Assembly (NCBI GenBank): GCA_965233665.1
Contig: CBDDTG010000064.1
Span: 14,003 to 78,002 of the forward strand
From: Bacterioplanes sp965233665
Lineage (GTDB): Bacteria > Pseudomonadota > Gammaproteobacteria > Pseudomonadales > Oceanobacteraceae
Length of the DNA: 64,000 nucleotides
Direction: 5' to 3'
Part shown: piece after piece, positions 24,382-32,872 of the stretch
Layout: the number at the start of each line of letters is the position of its first letter
How positions within the stretch are numbered: the stretch's first letter is position 1
Position numbers and translations under genes: made by a program
The notes under the pieces: model-generated
The model's input: only the letters and a program-made list of their open reading frames with translations
Database searches by the model: none
What the model was told of the DNA's origin: nothing

Positions 24382-25440
24382 TTACGCTTGCGCTAAATAA
24401 TCGATCATTTGTTGACGCCAAACATCAATTTGCGCATCGGAGGCAAAGCTTGAGGTAAGACTGTGATCCGCTAGCCAGGCCGCTTGGCGGCGCGTCATGG
24501 TTAAATGCTCGGCCAAGGCCAAATAGTTTTGCATCACGTCGCCGCCAAAAAAGGCCGGATCATCTGAATTCACCGTGACCCGCACACCCTGCTCCAGCAA
24601 GGTTAAAATCGGGTGCTCACTCATGTGCTGATACACCTTCAACCGTGTATTCGACAGCGGGCAAACGGTTAGCGGCATCTGTGTTTTGATCAGGCTCTGT
24701 ATCAACTCGGGGTCGTCGGTGCAGCGCACACCGTGGTCAACCCGCTCAACCTTAAGCCCATCAATGGCATCCCAAATGTATTGCGCTGGCCCCTCTTCGC
24801 CGGCGTGGGCCACGGCTTTCAGCCCCAGTTCGCGCGCCTGGGCAAAGGCTTGCTCGAATTTTAGTGGCGGATGGCCAACCTCGGAAGAATCCAGACCCAC
24901 GGCGACCAAGTCGTTGACATAAGGTTTGGCAGCGTCCAGCGTCGCCAGTGCTGCTTCTTCACTGAGGTGGCGCAAAAAGCACAATATCAGACCACTGCTG
25001 ATGCCTAGCTGCAGCTCACCATCGCGTAAGGCGCGCAAGATACCGGCAAACACCACGTCAATGTCGATCCCGCGATCGGTGTGAGTTTGCGGGTCAAAAA
25101 ACGGCTCAGTATGCACCACCCCCTGGCGCTGACACTGCAGTAAATACGCCCAGGTCAGATCGTAAAAATCCTGCTCGGTACGCAGCACATCAGCACAGCG
25201 ATAATAAATATCTAAAAAAGACTGCAAGTTATGAAAATCATAAGCCTCGCGCACGGCATCAACGCTGGCAAAGGGCAACTCAATGCCGTTGCGCTGCGCC
25301 AGTGCAAACATCAGCTCAGGCTCCAGCGCCCCTTCTAAATGCAAATGCAGTTCGGCTTTTGGCAAACCACGTAAAAATGCCTCATCGGCGATGGCATCTG
25401 GGTTTTTTAGGTGTTGATCAATCCACGCAGGCGCGTTCAT
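24382..25440 (-). CDS. Adenine deaminase-like enzyme of the adenosine deaminase family
   Basis: 352 residues, amidohydrolase fold. Zinc and catalytic motifs are complete: HLHLEG near residue 33, VAHAGEEG in the middle, VDHGVR, CPLSNTRL, and NSDDPAFF near the end. The sequence reads like the Pseudomonas protein PA0148, which is annotated adenosine deaminase but reported to act on adenine; for that reason I favour adenine as substrate. Reaction: adenine to hypoxanthine plus ammonia, purine salvage. Monocistronic, with GGAGAA just before the ATG. Confidence 0.88.
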   Translation of the reverse strand: MNAPAWIDQHLKNPDAIADEAFLRGLPKAELHLHLEGALEPELMFALAQRNGIELPFASVDAVREAYDFHNLQSFLDIYYRCADVLRTEQDFYDLTWAYLLQCQRQGVVHTEPFFDPQTHTDRGIDIDVVFAGILRALRDGELQLGISSGLILCFLRHLSEEAALATLDAAKPYVNDLVAVGLDSSEVGHPPLKFEQAFAQARELGLKAVAHAGEEGPAQYIWDAIDGLKVERVDHGVRCTDDPELIQSLIKTQMPLTVCPLSNTRLKVYQHMSEHPILTLLEQGVRVTVNSDDPAFFGGDVMQNYLALAEHLTMTRRQAAWLADHSLTSSFASDAQIDVWRQQMIDYLAQA

Positions 25441-25509
25441 AGGGTTCTCCTCAATTTGCCGCCACCTTAGTGGAGCAGCGCACAGATGCCAAGCCCCGCA
25501 GCGGCTGGC

Positions 25510-26595
25510 TTAAGGCACGATGGACTTGGGCGGCTTAGAATAATGATAAATGCGTTTCAACACCGTCGCATACTGTTGCCAAAAGGATCCACTGTTGTAG
25601 CCAATGCCATATTGCTGGCAAATCGCTTCAACCTCGGGTGCCATATCAGGGTAGCGCCAGGCAGGAATGTCCGGGAATAAATGGTGCTCAATCTGACAAC
25701 TCAGATGGCCGGTTAAAATATGGAACCAACGCGGCCCAGTGATGTTTGATGAGCCCTGTATTTGGCGGTAGTACCATTGACCCCGGCTCTCTTGCTCACA
25801 GTCATGCGCTAAAAAGGTGTGCACCTCTTCGGTGAAGTGGCCACAAAAGATAATGGTCGACGTCCACAGATTGCGAATCACATTGGCGAGTAAATTCCCC
25901 AGTAACACCGACCAAAACACCGGTAGGCACAATAAGGGGAAAAACACGTAATCTTTAAATACCTGCTTGCTTATTTTGCTGAAAAACGCCTGTTTCAATG
26001 CCTTATCGCTCATCCCTGGCGTGTTAGCGCATGGCTTTTTACGACGCGAAAATACTCGTCTGCCCGCCAGCTCGTGATAAGCCACGCCCCACTCGAACAG
26101 CACGCTTAAGGCAGTATAAATTAGCAGCTGCCAGCGATTTTTAGCGCGCCAAGCAAAGTCATCGCTCAACCTCAGCAAGCCATAACCAAAATCGCGATCT
26201 TTACCGATAATATTGGTGTAAGTGTGGTGCTCGTAGTTGTGGTATCGCTTCCAGGAAGCCGCGTCGCCGACATTGTCCCATTCGTAATGACGCGAACTGA
26301 TGTTGGGGTCATTCATCCAGTCATACTGACCGTGCATGACGTTATGGCCGATTTCCATATTGTCGAGAATTTTTGCCAAAGCCAGCAACAGCACTCCCAA
26401 CAGCCAACTCCAAGGAGACCATAAAATGCTGATCAGCAATAAGCGGCCCGTGATTTCGCAGCCGCGTTGGCAGCGAATTAAACGACGAATGTAAGACGCA
26501 TCGGCTGTACCAAGATGCCCCCGGGTGCGCAAGCGTAAGTCGTCGAGTTGCTGGGCCAGTTGATCCAATTGCGAGGTCGTTAGTGTCTGCGTCAT
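25510..26595 (-). CDS. Membrane fatty-acid (acyl-CoA type) desaturase
   Basis: 361 residues. Three His boxes of the membrane desaturase family: GHNVMHGQYDW (box 1), HNYEHHTYTN (box 2) and the terminal CQIEHHLFPDIP (box 3), plus HTFLAHDCEQES before it. Hydrophobic pairs flank the boxes (about 50-75 and 215-245). It introduces a double bond into acyl chains using electrons from a reductase; the reductase gene is directly upstream (9-bp gap), as in the Pseudomonas desC-desB arrangement. Confidence 0.92.
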   Translation of the reverse strand: MTQTLTTSQLDQLAQQLDDLRLRTRGHLGTADASYIRRLIRCQRGCEITGRLLLISILWSPWSWLLGVLLLALAKILDNMEIGHNVMHGQYDWMNDPNISSRHYEWDNVGDAASWKRYHNYEHHTYTNIIGKDRDFGYGLLRLSDDFAWRAKNRWQLLIYTALSVLFEWGVAYHELAGRRVFSRRKKPCANTPGMSDKALKQAFFSKISKQVFKDYVFFPLLCLPVFWSVLLGNLLANVIRNLWTSTIIFCGHFTEEVHTFLAHDCEQESRGQWYYRQIQGSSNITGPRWFHILTGHLSCQIEHHLFPDIPAWRYPDMAPEVEAICQQYGIGYNSGSFWQQYATVLKRIYHYSKPPKSIVP

Positions 26596-26604
26596 AGCTC
26601 CTCC

Positions 26605-27690
26605 TTATAACTCCAGCGCCAGCGAATCGACGGGGGCCGAAATGCACAGCTGAATGTCTTGTGCACCGCTGTCACTGATTTCACCCGTCAGTAGGTTGCG
26701 CACTCGTCCCCAAGGTTTATGGCACAAACACTGATGACACACGCCGCGGCGACAGCCATAGCTGGGCGTGAGACCCTGTCCTTCTGCCAACTGCAATAAA
26801 CTGCGACCATCATCGACAGCCACCTGAGTCGTGTGCGCCGAGCGGGTAAAGCTTAAATGGATGTCACCTGCACGTGCTGGCACCGACGTCGGTGCCACAC
26901 CAAAGACTTCCTTAAGCACAGGCAAATCTGGCTGCCAGCAAGACAGCACCCTCTCAACCTGCTGCATCATTGGACCAGGACCACATATCATGGCCAGGGT
27001 AGGTTGGTGCTTGAGCCGTGTTAAGTGATCCTGATGAAAGTGCCCGTCATGGTCGTCGGTCAAATTCAAGTATTGCCAATTCGGCAAACGTAACGCCAGC
27101 TCAGACCACTCACCAGCAAACAGTTGTTGCTGACGGTCCCTGCTGTACTGCATCAATATGATTTCCCGTTCACTGCCCTCACTCGCCAGTTGCTGCAACA
27201 TGGCGCGAAACGGTGTGATGCCTAAGCCTCCGGCAATCATCAACACAGGCCCATTGGCAGGCAAAGCAAACTCGCCCGTGGCGGCGGACAGCCCGACCCA
27301 AGTGCCAACACTGAGCCAGTGCTTTAATTGCGGCGTCACCTGCCCTGAGGGCTGCTCACGAATGGTCAGCTGGATCAGCCCTTGCCGCTGCCATTGCTGT
27401 GGCGCTGAAGCGATGCTGAAGGTACGCCAACGGCGCACCCCCTGATGTTCAACGGCCAACTGCACATGCTGACCGGCGCGAAACCCAGGCCAATGCTTGG
27501 GTGGACGCAAAAGTAAAGACGTCACTTGCGGCAAGGTTTGCTCAACCGCCACCACCTGAGTGCGATAAGCACCGGCAATGTAGCCCGACTGCCACAGTTG
27601 AATCAGAGGTTCAAAATAATCACGCCAGCGCGTTTTTGTGGTCAGACTTTGCACCAGCCAGCGTTGCCAGTGTGTGGTTGTCAGCGCCAT
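26605..27690 (-). CDS. Ferredoxin reductase with C-terminal 2Fe-2S domain, desaturase partner
   Basis: 361 residues. FAD domain at about 50-150 (RTFSIAS flavin motif), NAD(P) domain at 155-265 (LMIAGGLGITPFRAML; MICGPGPMM), plant-type 2Fe-2S domain at 275-361 with YGCRRGVCHQCLC supplying three Cys and a fourth Cys near the end (IQLCIS). It passes electrons from NAD(P)H to the desaturase. First gene of the two-gene operon; an inverted repeat lies 27 bp upstream of the start. Confidence 0.92.
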   Translation of the reverse strand: MALTTTHWQRWLVQSLTTKTRWRDYFEPLIQLWQSGYIAGAYRTQVVAVEQTLPQVTSLLLRPPKHWPGFRAGQHVQLAVEHQGVRRWRTFSIASAPQQWQRQGLIQLTIREQPSGQVTPQLKHWLSVGTWVGLSAATGEFALPANGPVLMIAGGLGITPFRAMLQQLASEGSEREIILMQYSRDRQQQLFAGEWSELALRLPNWQYLNLTDDHDGHFHQDHLTRLKHQPTLAMICGPGPMMQQVERVLSCWQPDLPVLKEVFGVAPTSVPARAGDIHLSFTRSAHTTQVAVDDGRSLLQLAEGQGLTPSYGCRRGVCHQCLCHKPWGRVRNLLTGEISDSGAQDIQLCISAPVDSLALEL

Positions 27691-27950
27691 AACAGTCCTT
27701 CGCCTATCGGTGAGTTTTGTAAGTTCTTGTTACAAAGAGTGTGTTCACTTTGGCGGCAGGTGTCGATCGGATGCCCTAGCGGGCCGCCGTTATATCTGTC
27801 ATTTGGGGACAGCGCAGCAAAGAAGAGAAAATACCCAAGCCTTATACCATGGGCGGTTGAGTGCCATAGCCATCACTCAGTACGCAGCAGGAGAGTTTTT
27901 AATGAGCCTTTGGCAATAATAATCTGAATTGGAACCATGGTTCTGATACA
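27691..27950 (-). other. Intergenic region upstream of the desaturase operon
   Basis: Holds the operator candidate at 27716-27736 and a perfect 12-bp palindrome GAACCATGGTTC at 27932-27943. The several overlapping open frames on the plus strand (27526-27927) run antisense through the reductase gene and look spurious. I see no real gene. Confidence 0.6.
27716..27736 (-). promoter_or_regulatory. Operator candidate of the desaturase operon
   Basis: Perfect 7-bp arms TTTGTAA and TTACAAA with a 7-bp spacer, 25 bp before the reductase start codon. The arrangement suits a dimeric repressor such as a TetR-family fatty-acid sensor. No regulator gene is adjacent. Confidence 0.55.
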
Positions 27951-27978
27951 AAAAAGGCGACCCGAAGGTCGCCTTTTT
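27951..27978 (-). terminator. Intrinsic terminator of isocitrate lyase
   Basis: 12-bp stem AAAAAGGCGACC / GGTCGCCTTTTT with a four-base loop, 25 bases beyond the aceA stop on the minus strand. The stem is symmetric and could work in both directions. Confidence 0.93.
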
Positions 27979-28003
27979 GAACAGCTCTTTAAACCATCAC
28001 AAC

Positions 28004-29605
28004 TTAGATGTTGTTGAACTGGTTAGAGGTGTTTTTCGCACCACCGGCTTTCAGTGCGCGATCGCCTGCATAGTACTCTTTGTGATCGTCACCAAGGTCA
28101 GAACCCGCCATGTTTTGGTGCTTAACGCACGCAATGCCTTGACGGATTTCTTTACGCTGAACGCCTTCAACGTAACCCAGCATGCCTTGCTCACCGAAGT
28201 ACTCTTTGGCCAAGTTATCAACCGACAGAGCGGTAGTGTGGTAAGTCGGCAGAGTGATCAGGTGGTGGAACACGTTCGCTTCACGAGAGCAATCTGCTTG
28301 GAAAGTCTTAACGCGTGCATCGGCTTCTGCGGCCAGCTCAGAATCGTCGTAGTCAGCTGACATCAGACGGTCACGATCGTAGCTAGAAACGTCTTTGCCT
28401 TGTTCAACCCAAGAATCGAACACTTGCTGACGGAAGTTCAGCGTCCAGTTGAACGATGGCGAGTTGTTGTACACCAGCTTGGCATCAGGGTGTACTTTAC
28501 GTACTTCGTCCATCATGCCTTTGATCTCGTGTACGGTCGGAACCGCAGTTTCGATCCACAGCAGGTCAGCGCCAGCATTGATCGCTTCGATGCAGTCGAA
28601 TACGCAACGCTCATGGCCAGTGCCCTGACGGAATTGGTACAGGCCAGATGCCAGACGCTTAGGACGCACCAGCTTGCCATCACGATTCAGCAGCACATCG
28701 CCGTTTTTAACGTCTTCAACGTTTACTTCTTCAACGTCCAGGTAGGAGTTGTACACGTCGCCTTGGTCGCCTTGCTCGTTAACCACTGCGATTTCTTTGG
28801 TCAGGCCAGCACCTTCAGAGTCGGTACGAGCAACGATGATACCGTCGTCAACACCCAGCTCCAGGAAGGCGTAGCGCAGAGCGCGCAGCTTAGCGTGGAA
28901 GTCTTCGTGTGGCACGGTCACTTTACCGTCTTGGTGGCCACATTGCTTCTCGTCCGCTACCTGGTTTTCGATCTGCAGTGCACAAGCACCGGCTTCGATC
29001 ATTTGCTTCGCCATCAGGTAAGTCGCTTCCGCGTTACCGAAACCGGCGTCGATGTCAGCGATGATAGGTACGATGTGCGTTTCGTAGTTGTCGATTTGAC
29101 CTTGGATTTCTGCTTCTTTCGCAGCATCACCTGCTTCACGTGCCGCATCCAGCGCACGGAATAAGCCACCCAGTTCACGTGCATCAGCTTGACGCAGGAA
29201 GGTGTACAGCTCGTTTACCAAGGATGCAACGGCAGTTTTTTCATGCATAGACTGGTCAGGCAGAGGACCAAATTCGCTGCGCAGAGCCGCAACCATCCAG
29301 CCAGACAGGTACAGGTAGCGACGCTTAGTAGTACCGAAGTGCTTTTTGATAGAGATCAGCTTTTGCTGACCAACAAAACCATGCCAGCAACCCAGAGACT
29401 GAGTGTACAGCGACTTGTCTTTGTCGAACGCTGCCATGTCTTCGCGCATGATTTTGGCGGTGTAACGAGCGATGTCCAAGCCAGTTTTGAACTGGTTTTG
29501 CACACGCATACGCGCAACATACTCAGGGTTGATCTGATCCCAAGGGCTGCCTGCTGCTTCTTTCAGAGCCGCTGCCGCTTTGATTTCTTGTTGATAAACT
29601 GACAT
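28004..29605 (-). CDS. aceA: Isocitrate lyase
   Basis: 533 residues, the long Pseudomonas-type isocitrate lyase. The catalytic loop reads KQCGH at 220-224 (Cys222 nucleophile/base), compared with KKCGH in E. coli. Other blocks: WHGFVGQQKLISI, IVPIIADIDAGFGNAEATYLMAKQMIEAGA (metal site) and NNSPSFNWTLNF. It splits isocitrate to glyoxylate and succinate, allowing growth on acetate and fatty acids. Monocistronic with its own terminator and promoter. Malate synthase is not in the window. Confidence 0.97.
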   Translation of the reverse strand: MSVYQQEIKAAAALKEAAGSPWDQINPEYVARMRVQNQFKTGLDIARYTAKIMREDMAAFDKDKSLYTQSLGCWHGFVGQQKLISIKKHFGTTKRRYLYLSGWMVAALRSEFGPLPDQSMHEKTAVASLVNELYTFLRQADARELGGLFRALDAAREAGDAAKEAEIQGQIDNYETHIVPIIADIDAGFGNAEATYLMAKQMIEAGACALQIENQVADEKQCGHQDGKVTVPHEDFHAKLRALRYAFLELGVDDGIIVARTDSEGAGLTKEIAVVNEQGDQGDVYNSYLDVEEVNVEDVKNGDVLLNRDGKLVRPKRLASGLYQFRQGTGHERCVFDCIEAINAGADLLWIETAVPTVHEIKGMMDEVRKVHPDAKLVYNNSPSFNWTLNFRQQVFDSWVEQGKDVSSYDRDRLMSADYDDSELAAEADARVKTFQADCSREANVFHHLITLPTYHTTALSVDNLAKEYFGEQGMLGYVEGVQRKEIRQGIACVKHQNMAGSDLGDDHKEYYAGDRALKAGGAKNTSNQFNNI

Positions 29606-29683
29606 GAGCCAATCCTTCAGTGATGTGTAGATGACGGCGATCTCCTCTACCCCACAGTTGGAGGAGCTCGCTGGCTGAAGGGC

Positions 29684-29713
29684 ATATTAGAGAGTTGCCC
29701 CCCATAATTACAA
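29684..29713 (-). promoter_or_regulatory. Candidate sigma-70 promoter of aceA
   Basis: Minus strand TTGTAA (29713-29708), 18-bp spacer containing a G6 run, then TAATAT (29689-29684), leaving a leader of about 75 bases before the ATG. Confidence 0.4.
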
Positions 29714-29837
29714 TCAATACGGTCAATGTCTGGTATTTTACGTATGAATATAGATAGGCATGGCAAGGGTTTATACGAGCCAAATCCGGGGAATTGCGCC
29801 CACATTGGCCGCACCCAACACCCGATAGGAGGTCTAT

Positions 29838-30125
29838 TTAGCGCTGCTGCCACCAGCGCATTACCTGACGCCAAACGGGCTGCAAGCGCTGCTCACGGCT
29901 CAAAAAATGCTCCGCTTGAAAAAAGGCATTGACCAAATGGCCAGGGCTGGGGGCATAGCCATAGCGCAGGCGCCAGTAGCGTTCGGCTTCGAACTGCAAT
30001 TGCAGATAAAGGCGGTCGTAATCGGTATTGCCGTCGTAGCTCATCTCCTGCGGCGGCAAAGGGTGCTTTCGCAGGGCATCAACAAACCATTGCACTAAGG
30101 CTTCGGGGGGGTGATTGATGGCCAT
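29838..30125 (-). CDS. Small conserved-looking protein, unknown function
   Basis: 95 residues, Trp- and aromatic-rich, no signal peptide or TM helix: HPPEALVQWFVDALRKHPL, YDGNTDYDRLYLQLQFEAERYWRLRYGY, then APSPGHLVNAFFQAEHFLSREQRL. I do not recognise the family. It starts 9 bp after the stop of the HI0933-type flavoprotein gene and so is probably cotranscribed with it. Confidence 0.7.
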   Translation of the reverse strand: MAINHPPEALVQWFVDALRKHPLPPQEMSYDGNTDYDRLYLQLQFEAERYWRLRYGYAPSPGHLVNAFFQAEHFLSREQRLQPVWRQVMRWWQQR

Positions 30126-30134
30126 ATCATCCTC

Positions 30135-31325
30135 CTACAAATGCTGAGCACAGGCATAAGCGCTAGACCAAGCCCACTGAAAGTTAAAGCCACCCAGGTG
30201 GCCCGTCACGTCCACCACCTCGCCAATAAAATACAAACCAGGCTGGCGTTTGCTCTCTAGGGTTTTAGACGATAGCTCATCTGTATCCACCCCACCCAGG
30301 GCCACCTCGGCGGTGCGATACCCTTCTGTACCCGATGGTTTGACCTGCCATTGGTGCAGTTGTTGCGCCAGCGCGTCCATTTGCTCGCCATTTAAACCGG
30401 CCAGGCTGGTCGTGGCGTCGCACACAGATTGCAGTGCCAGCCATTGCTCAGCAAAGCGCTGGGTGGTTTTTTCCGCCAACCACTGGCGCACGCTTAAACG
30501 CGGCCTTTCGTGCTGCAACTGGCGCAGCTCTTGGGCGCTGTCACTGCCTGGCAGAAGATTTACGCGCACGGCATCACCCGGCTGCCAATAGGAGGAAATC
30601 TGTAACATCGCCGGGCCACTCAGGCCACGGTGGGTAAACAGCATGTCTTCATCAAAATAGGCGTCGTTGCACTCGACATTAACCGCCAACGATGTGCCCG
30701 ATAGCGCCTGACACAGAGGCCGCAGTTGATCTGTGATGGTGAAGGGCACGAGTCCTGCGCGGTGTGGGTACACGCGCAAGCCAAACTGCTGCGCCAGTTG
30801 ATAGCCAAAGCCCGTGGCGCCCAGCGTTGGGATCGAGGGCCCGCCAGTGGCCACCACCATCTTCGAAGCGCGATAGCTGTGCTCACCGCCTTGCACTTGA
30901 TAATACTCGCCATCGTGCTGCACCTCGGTCACCGGTACTTCTAAGCGCACCACGGCACCATGCTGCTGACACTGATCGAGCAGCATGGCCACAATGTGCT
31001 TGGCTTTATCGTCGCAAAACAGCTGCCCCAGCTTTTTCTCGTGATAGGCAATGCCGTACTGCTCCACCAAGGCGATGAAGTCCCATTGGCTGTACTGGCT
31101 CAGGGCCGATTTGCAAAAGTGCGGATTATGACTGAGGTAGCAACTGGGCTCGATGTAGTAGTTGGTGAAATTACAGCGACCGCCACCGGACATCAGGATT
31201 TTTTTGCCCGGTTTATTGGCATGCTCCAGCACCTGCACGGAAAGCCCACGGCTCGCCGCTTGGGCAGCACAAAACAAGCCGGCAGCGCCAGCACCTAACA
31301 CAATGACATCGGATTCATACAGCAT
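30135..31325 (-). CDS. NAD(P)/FAD-dependent oxidoreductase, HI0933/BaiN family
   Basis: 396 residues. N-terminal FAD-binding dinucleotide motif VIVLGAGAAGLFCAAQAASRG, followed by the family's hallmark PGKKILMSGGGRCNFTN. C-terminal HI0933 signature TAEVALGGV and FIGEVVDVTGHLGGFNFQWAWSSA. Members are cytoplasmic flavoproteins; the substrate is not established here. Probable two-gene operon with the small protein downstream. Confidence 0.93.
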   Translation of the reverse strand: MLYESDVIVLGAGAAGLFCAAQAASRGLSVQVLEHANKPGKKILMSGGGRCNFTNYYIEPSCYLSHNPHFCKSALSQYSQWDFIALVEQYGIAYHEKKLGQLFCDDKAKHIVAMLLDQCQQHGAVVRLEVPVTEVQHDGEYYQVQGGEHSYRASKMVVATGGPSIPTLGATGFGYQLAQQFGLRVYPHRAGLVPFTITDQLRPLCQALSGTSLAVNVECNDAYFDEDMLFTHRGLSGPAMLQISSYWQPGDAVRVNLLPGSDSAQELRQLQHERPRLSVRQWLAEKTTQRFAEQWLALQSVCDATTSLAGLNGEQMDALAQQLHQWQVKPSGTEGYRTAEVALGGVDTDELSSKTLESKRQPGLYFIGEVVDVTGHLGGFNFQWAWSSAYACAQHL

Positions 31326-31438
31326 GGAAGACTATTCGTTGGTGGAAAAAACAGCGGCTGCTATTATGCCCGCTCGCCAGGGCCTAGGGCCATCGGGTTT
31401 TATCCCATGCAGCGCTCTGGCAGGTTGAACAATGGGGA

Positions 31439-32275
31439 ATGACCATCATGGAGCTATTTGATCGTGCCGGCCTGATGCAGGCGACGGGGCTGACACCACG
31501 CAAACTGGCGTTATTGCTGCGGCTATTAAAAGGGCCGACGCTGGATAACATCTACCGTCAGTTGGATGCCAAAGAAGGCATCGACATGATCGAAGAAGCT
31601 CTTAATCATTTGGGCATAGAGCTGGCCTACGATGCCGACGCTCTGGCGGCAGCCCTGCCGCAAGATGGCCCCTTTATTACCGTCTCCAATCATCCATTTG
31701 GTTTTCTCGACGGTATTATTTTGCTGTTAATCGTCGGCCGCCAGCGGCCACAGTTTCGCGCCGTGGCGAATTTTTTGCTGAGCTATTTTGCGCCCATCTC
31801 GGATTTATTCATCACCGTTAATCCGTTTGAAAAAGGCGGTCCGCGCGGTATGAATGGCATGCGCAAATCCCTCACTCAATTAGAGCAAGGCTTAGGGCTG
31901 GGTGTCTTTCCCGCCGGCGAGGTATCGACCTGGTATAAGGGACAACAAGGCATTGAGGACCGAGAGTGGTCATTGTCGACCATGCGCATGATTATGAAAG
32001 CACAGGTGCCTGTGATTCCGGTCTACTTTCACGGCCACAATAGCCGTAGTTTTCATGTATTGGGGAAAATTCACCCGGCTCTGCGCACTCTGCGCATTCC
32101 AGCGGAATTTTTGAAAAAGCGTAACAGTGTGATTCAGCTAGGCATTGGCGAGCGCTTGGAGTGGTCACAGCTAGCGCAGTACCAAAGCGCCGCTGAACTG
32201 CGCGATTTTTTACGCCAGCAAACCTATGCCCAAGCGCACACCTTGCCAGACTTAAGCCAGCACCTCAGCCGCTAA
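31439..32275 (+). CDS. Lysophospholipid / 1-acylglycerol-3-phosphate-type acyltransferase
   Basis: 278 residues. PlsC-like fold: the acyltransferase box appears as SNHPFGFLDGII (a variant NHxFxxxD), followed by the FPAGEVSTWY segment and PVIPVYFHGHNS. One weak hydrophobic stretch around 85-105, so peripheral or monotopic. Known relatives acylate lysophospholipids or ornithine lipids (OlsA type). A second Met at 31448 is an alternative start. It is convergent with rnhB, the two stops overlapping by 24 bp. Confidence 0.85.
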   Translation: MTIMELFDRAGLMQATGLTPRKLALLLRLLKGPTLDNIYRQLDAKEGIDMIEEALNHLGIELAYDADALAAALPQDGPFITVSNHPFGFLDGIILLLIVGRQRPQFRAVANFLLSYFAPISDLFITVNPFEKGGPRGMNGMRKSLTQLEQGLGLGVFPAGEVSTWYKGQQGIEDREWSLSTMRMIMKAQVPVIPVYFHGHNSRSFHVLGKIHPALRTLRIPAEFLKKRNSVIQLGIGERLEWSQLAQYQSAAELRDFLRQQTYAQAHTLPDLSQHLSR

Positions 32276-32872
32276 CGCCTTTTTAACCGGTGCGTAACTG
32301 CGACGGTGAATGGCACAGGGGCCTAAGCGCATTAAAGCTTCCAGATGCGCTTTGGTGCCATAGCCCTTGTGCTTAGCAAAACCGTAACCTGGATATTGCT
32401 CATCCAGCAGTAACATTTCACGATCGCGCTGCACCTTAGCCAAAATAGAGGCGGCAGCGATGCTTGCCACTAAGGCATCGCCTTTAATAATGGCGGTGGC
32501 GTCCATATCGAGTTCGGGCAAGCGATTGCCATCAATTAGCGCATGCTCACAACGCAGCTGCAGCCCCGCCACCGCACGACTCATGGCGAGCATGCGGGCT
32601 TGCAATATATTTAAGCGATCAATTTCTTCGACTGTGGCACGGGCGATGCAAAAATCCAAAGCCTGGGTGCAGATTGGCTCAAACAATTGCTCGCGTTTTT
32701 TTTCGCTGATTTTTTTCGAATCAGTCAAGCCGGCCGGAATATTGGCCGGATCAAGAATGACGGCAGCCGCGACAACATCGCCACACAAAGGCCCAGCGCC
32801 GGCTTCATCGACACCACAATACAGTAGGCCAGCGTCAATCAGTTGGGCCTCAGCCGCAATCAAATCAGTCAT
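32252..32872 (-). CDS. rnhB: Ribonuclease HII
   Basis: 206 residues from ATG 32872, chosen because the longer frame lies inside lpxB; this start overlaps the lpxB stop by 8 bp. It removes RNA from RNA-DNA hybrids, including single ribonucleotides in DNA. The catalytic DE pair is in GVDEAGAGPLCGD, with later acidic residues in ALIDGN and DALVASIAAASILAKVQRD. Odd: the normal GRG motif reads GAG here. Last gene of the envelope cluster; its C-terminus overlaps the convergent acyltransferase by 24 bp. Confidence 0.93.
   Translation of the reverse strand: MTDLIAAEAQLIDAGLLYCGVDEAGAGPLCGDVVAAAVILDPANIPAGLTDSKKISEKKREQLFEPICTQALDFCIARATVEEIDRLNILQARMLAMSRAVAGLQLRCEHALIDGNRLPELDMDATAIIKGDALVASIAAASILAKVQRDREMLLLDEQYPGYGFAKHKGYGTKAHLEALMRLGPCAIHRRSYAPVKKALAAEVLA

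Noticed and set aside
27895..27918. Six-codon reading frame with a good Shine-Dalgarno (AGGAG) at 27901
   Set aside because: Too short to judge; no gene follows on the same strand for it to act as a leader peptide.
27526..27927. 133- and 93-codon plus-strand frames upstream of the desaturase operon
   Set aside because: They run antisense into the reductase gene and cross its operator; no coding character.
28400..29164. 254-codon plus-strand open frame opposite isocitrate lyase
   Set aside because: It is the antisense shadow of aceA, with implausible composition (Val/Gln/His-rich runs) and no ribosome binding site.
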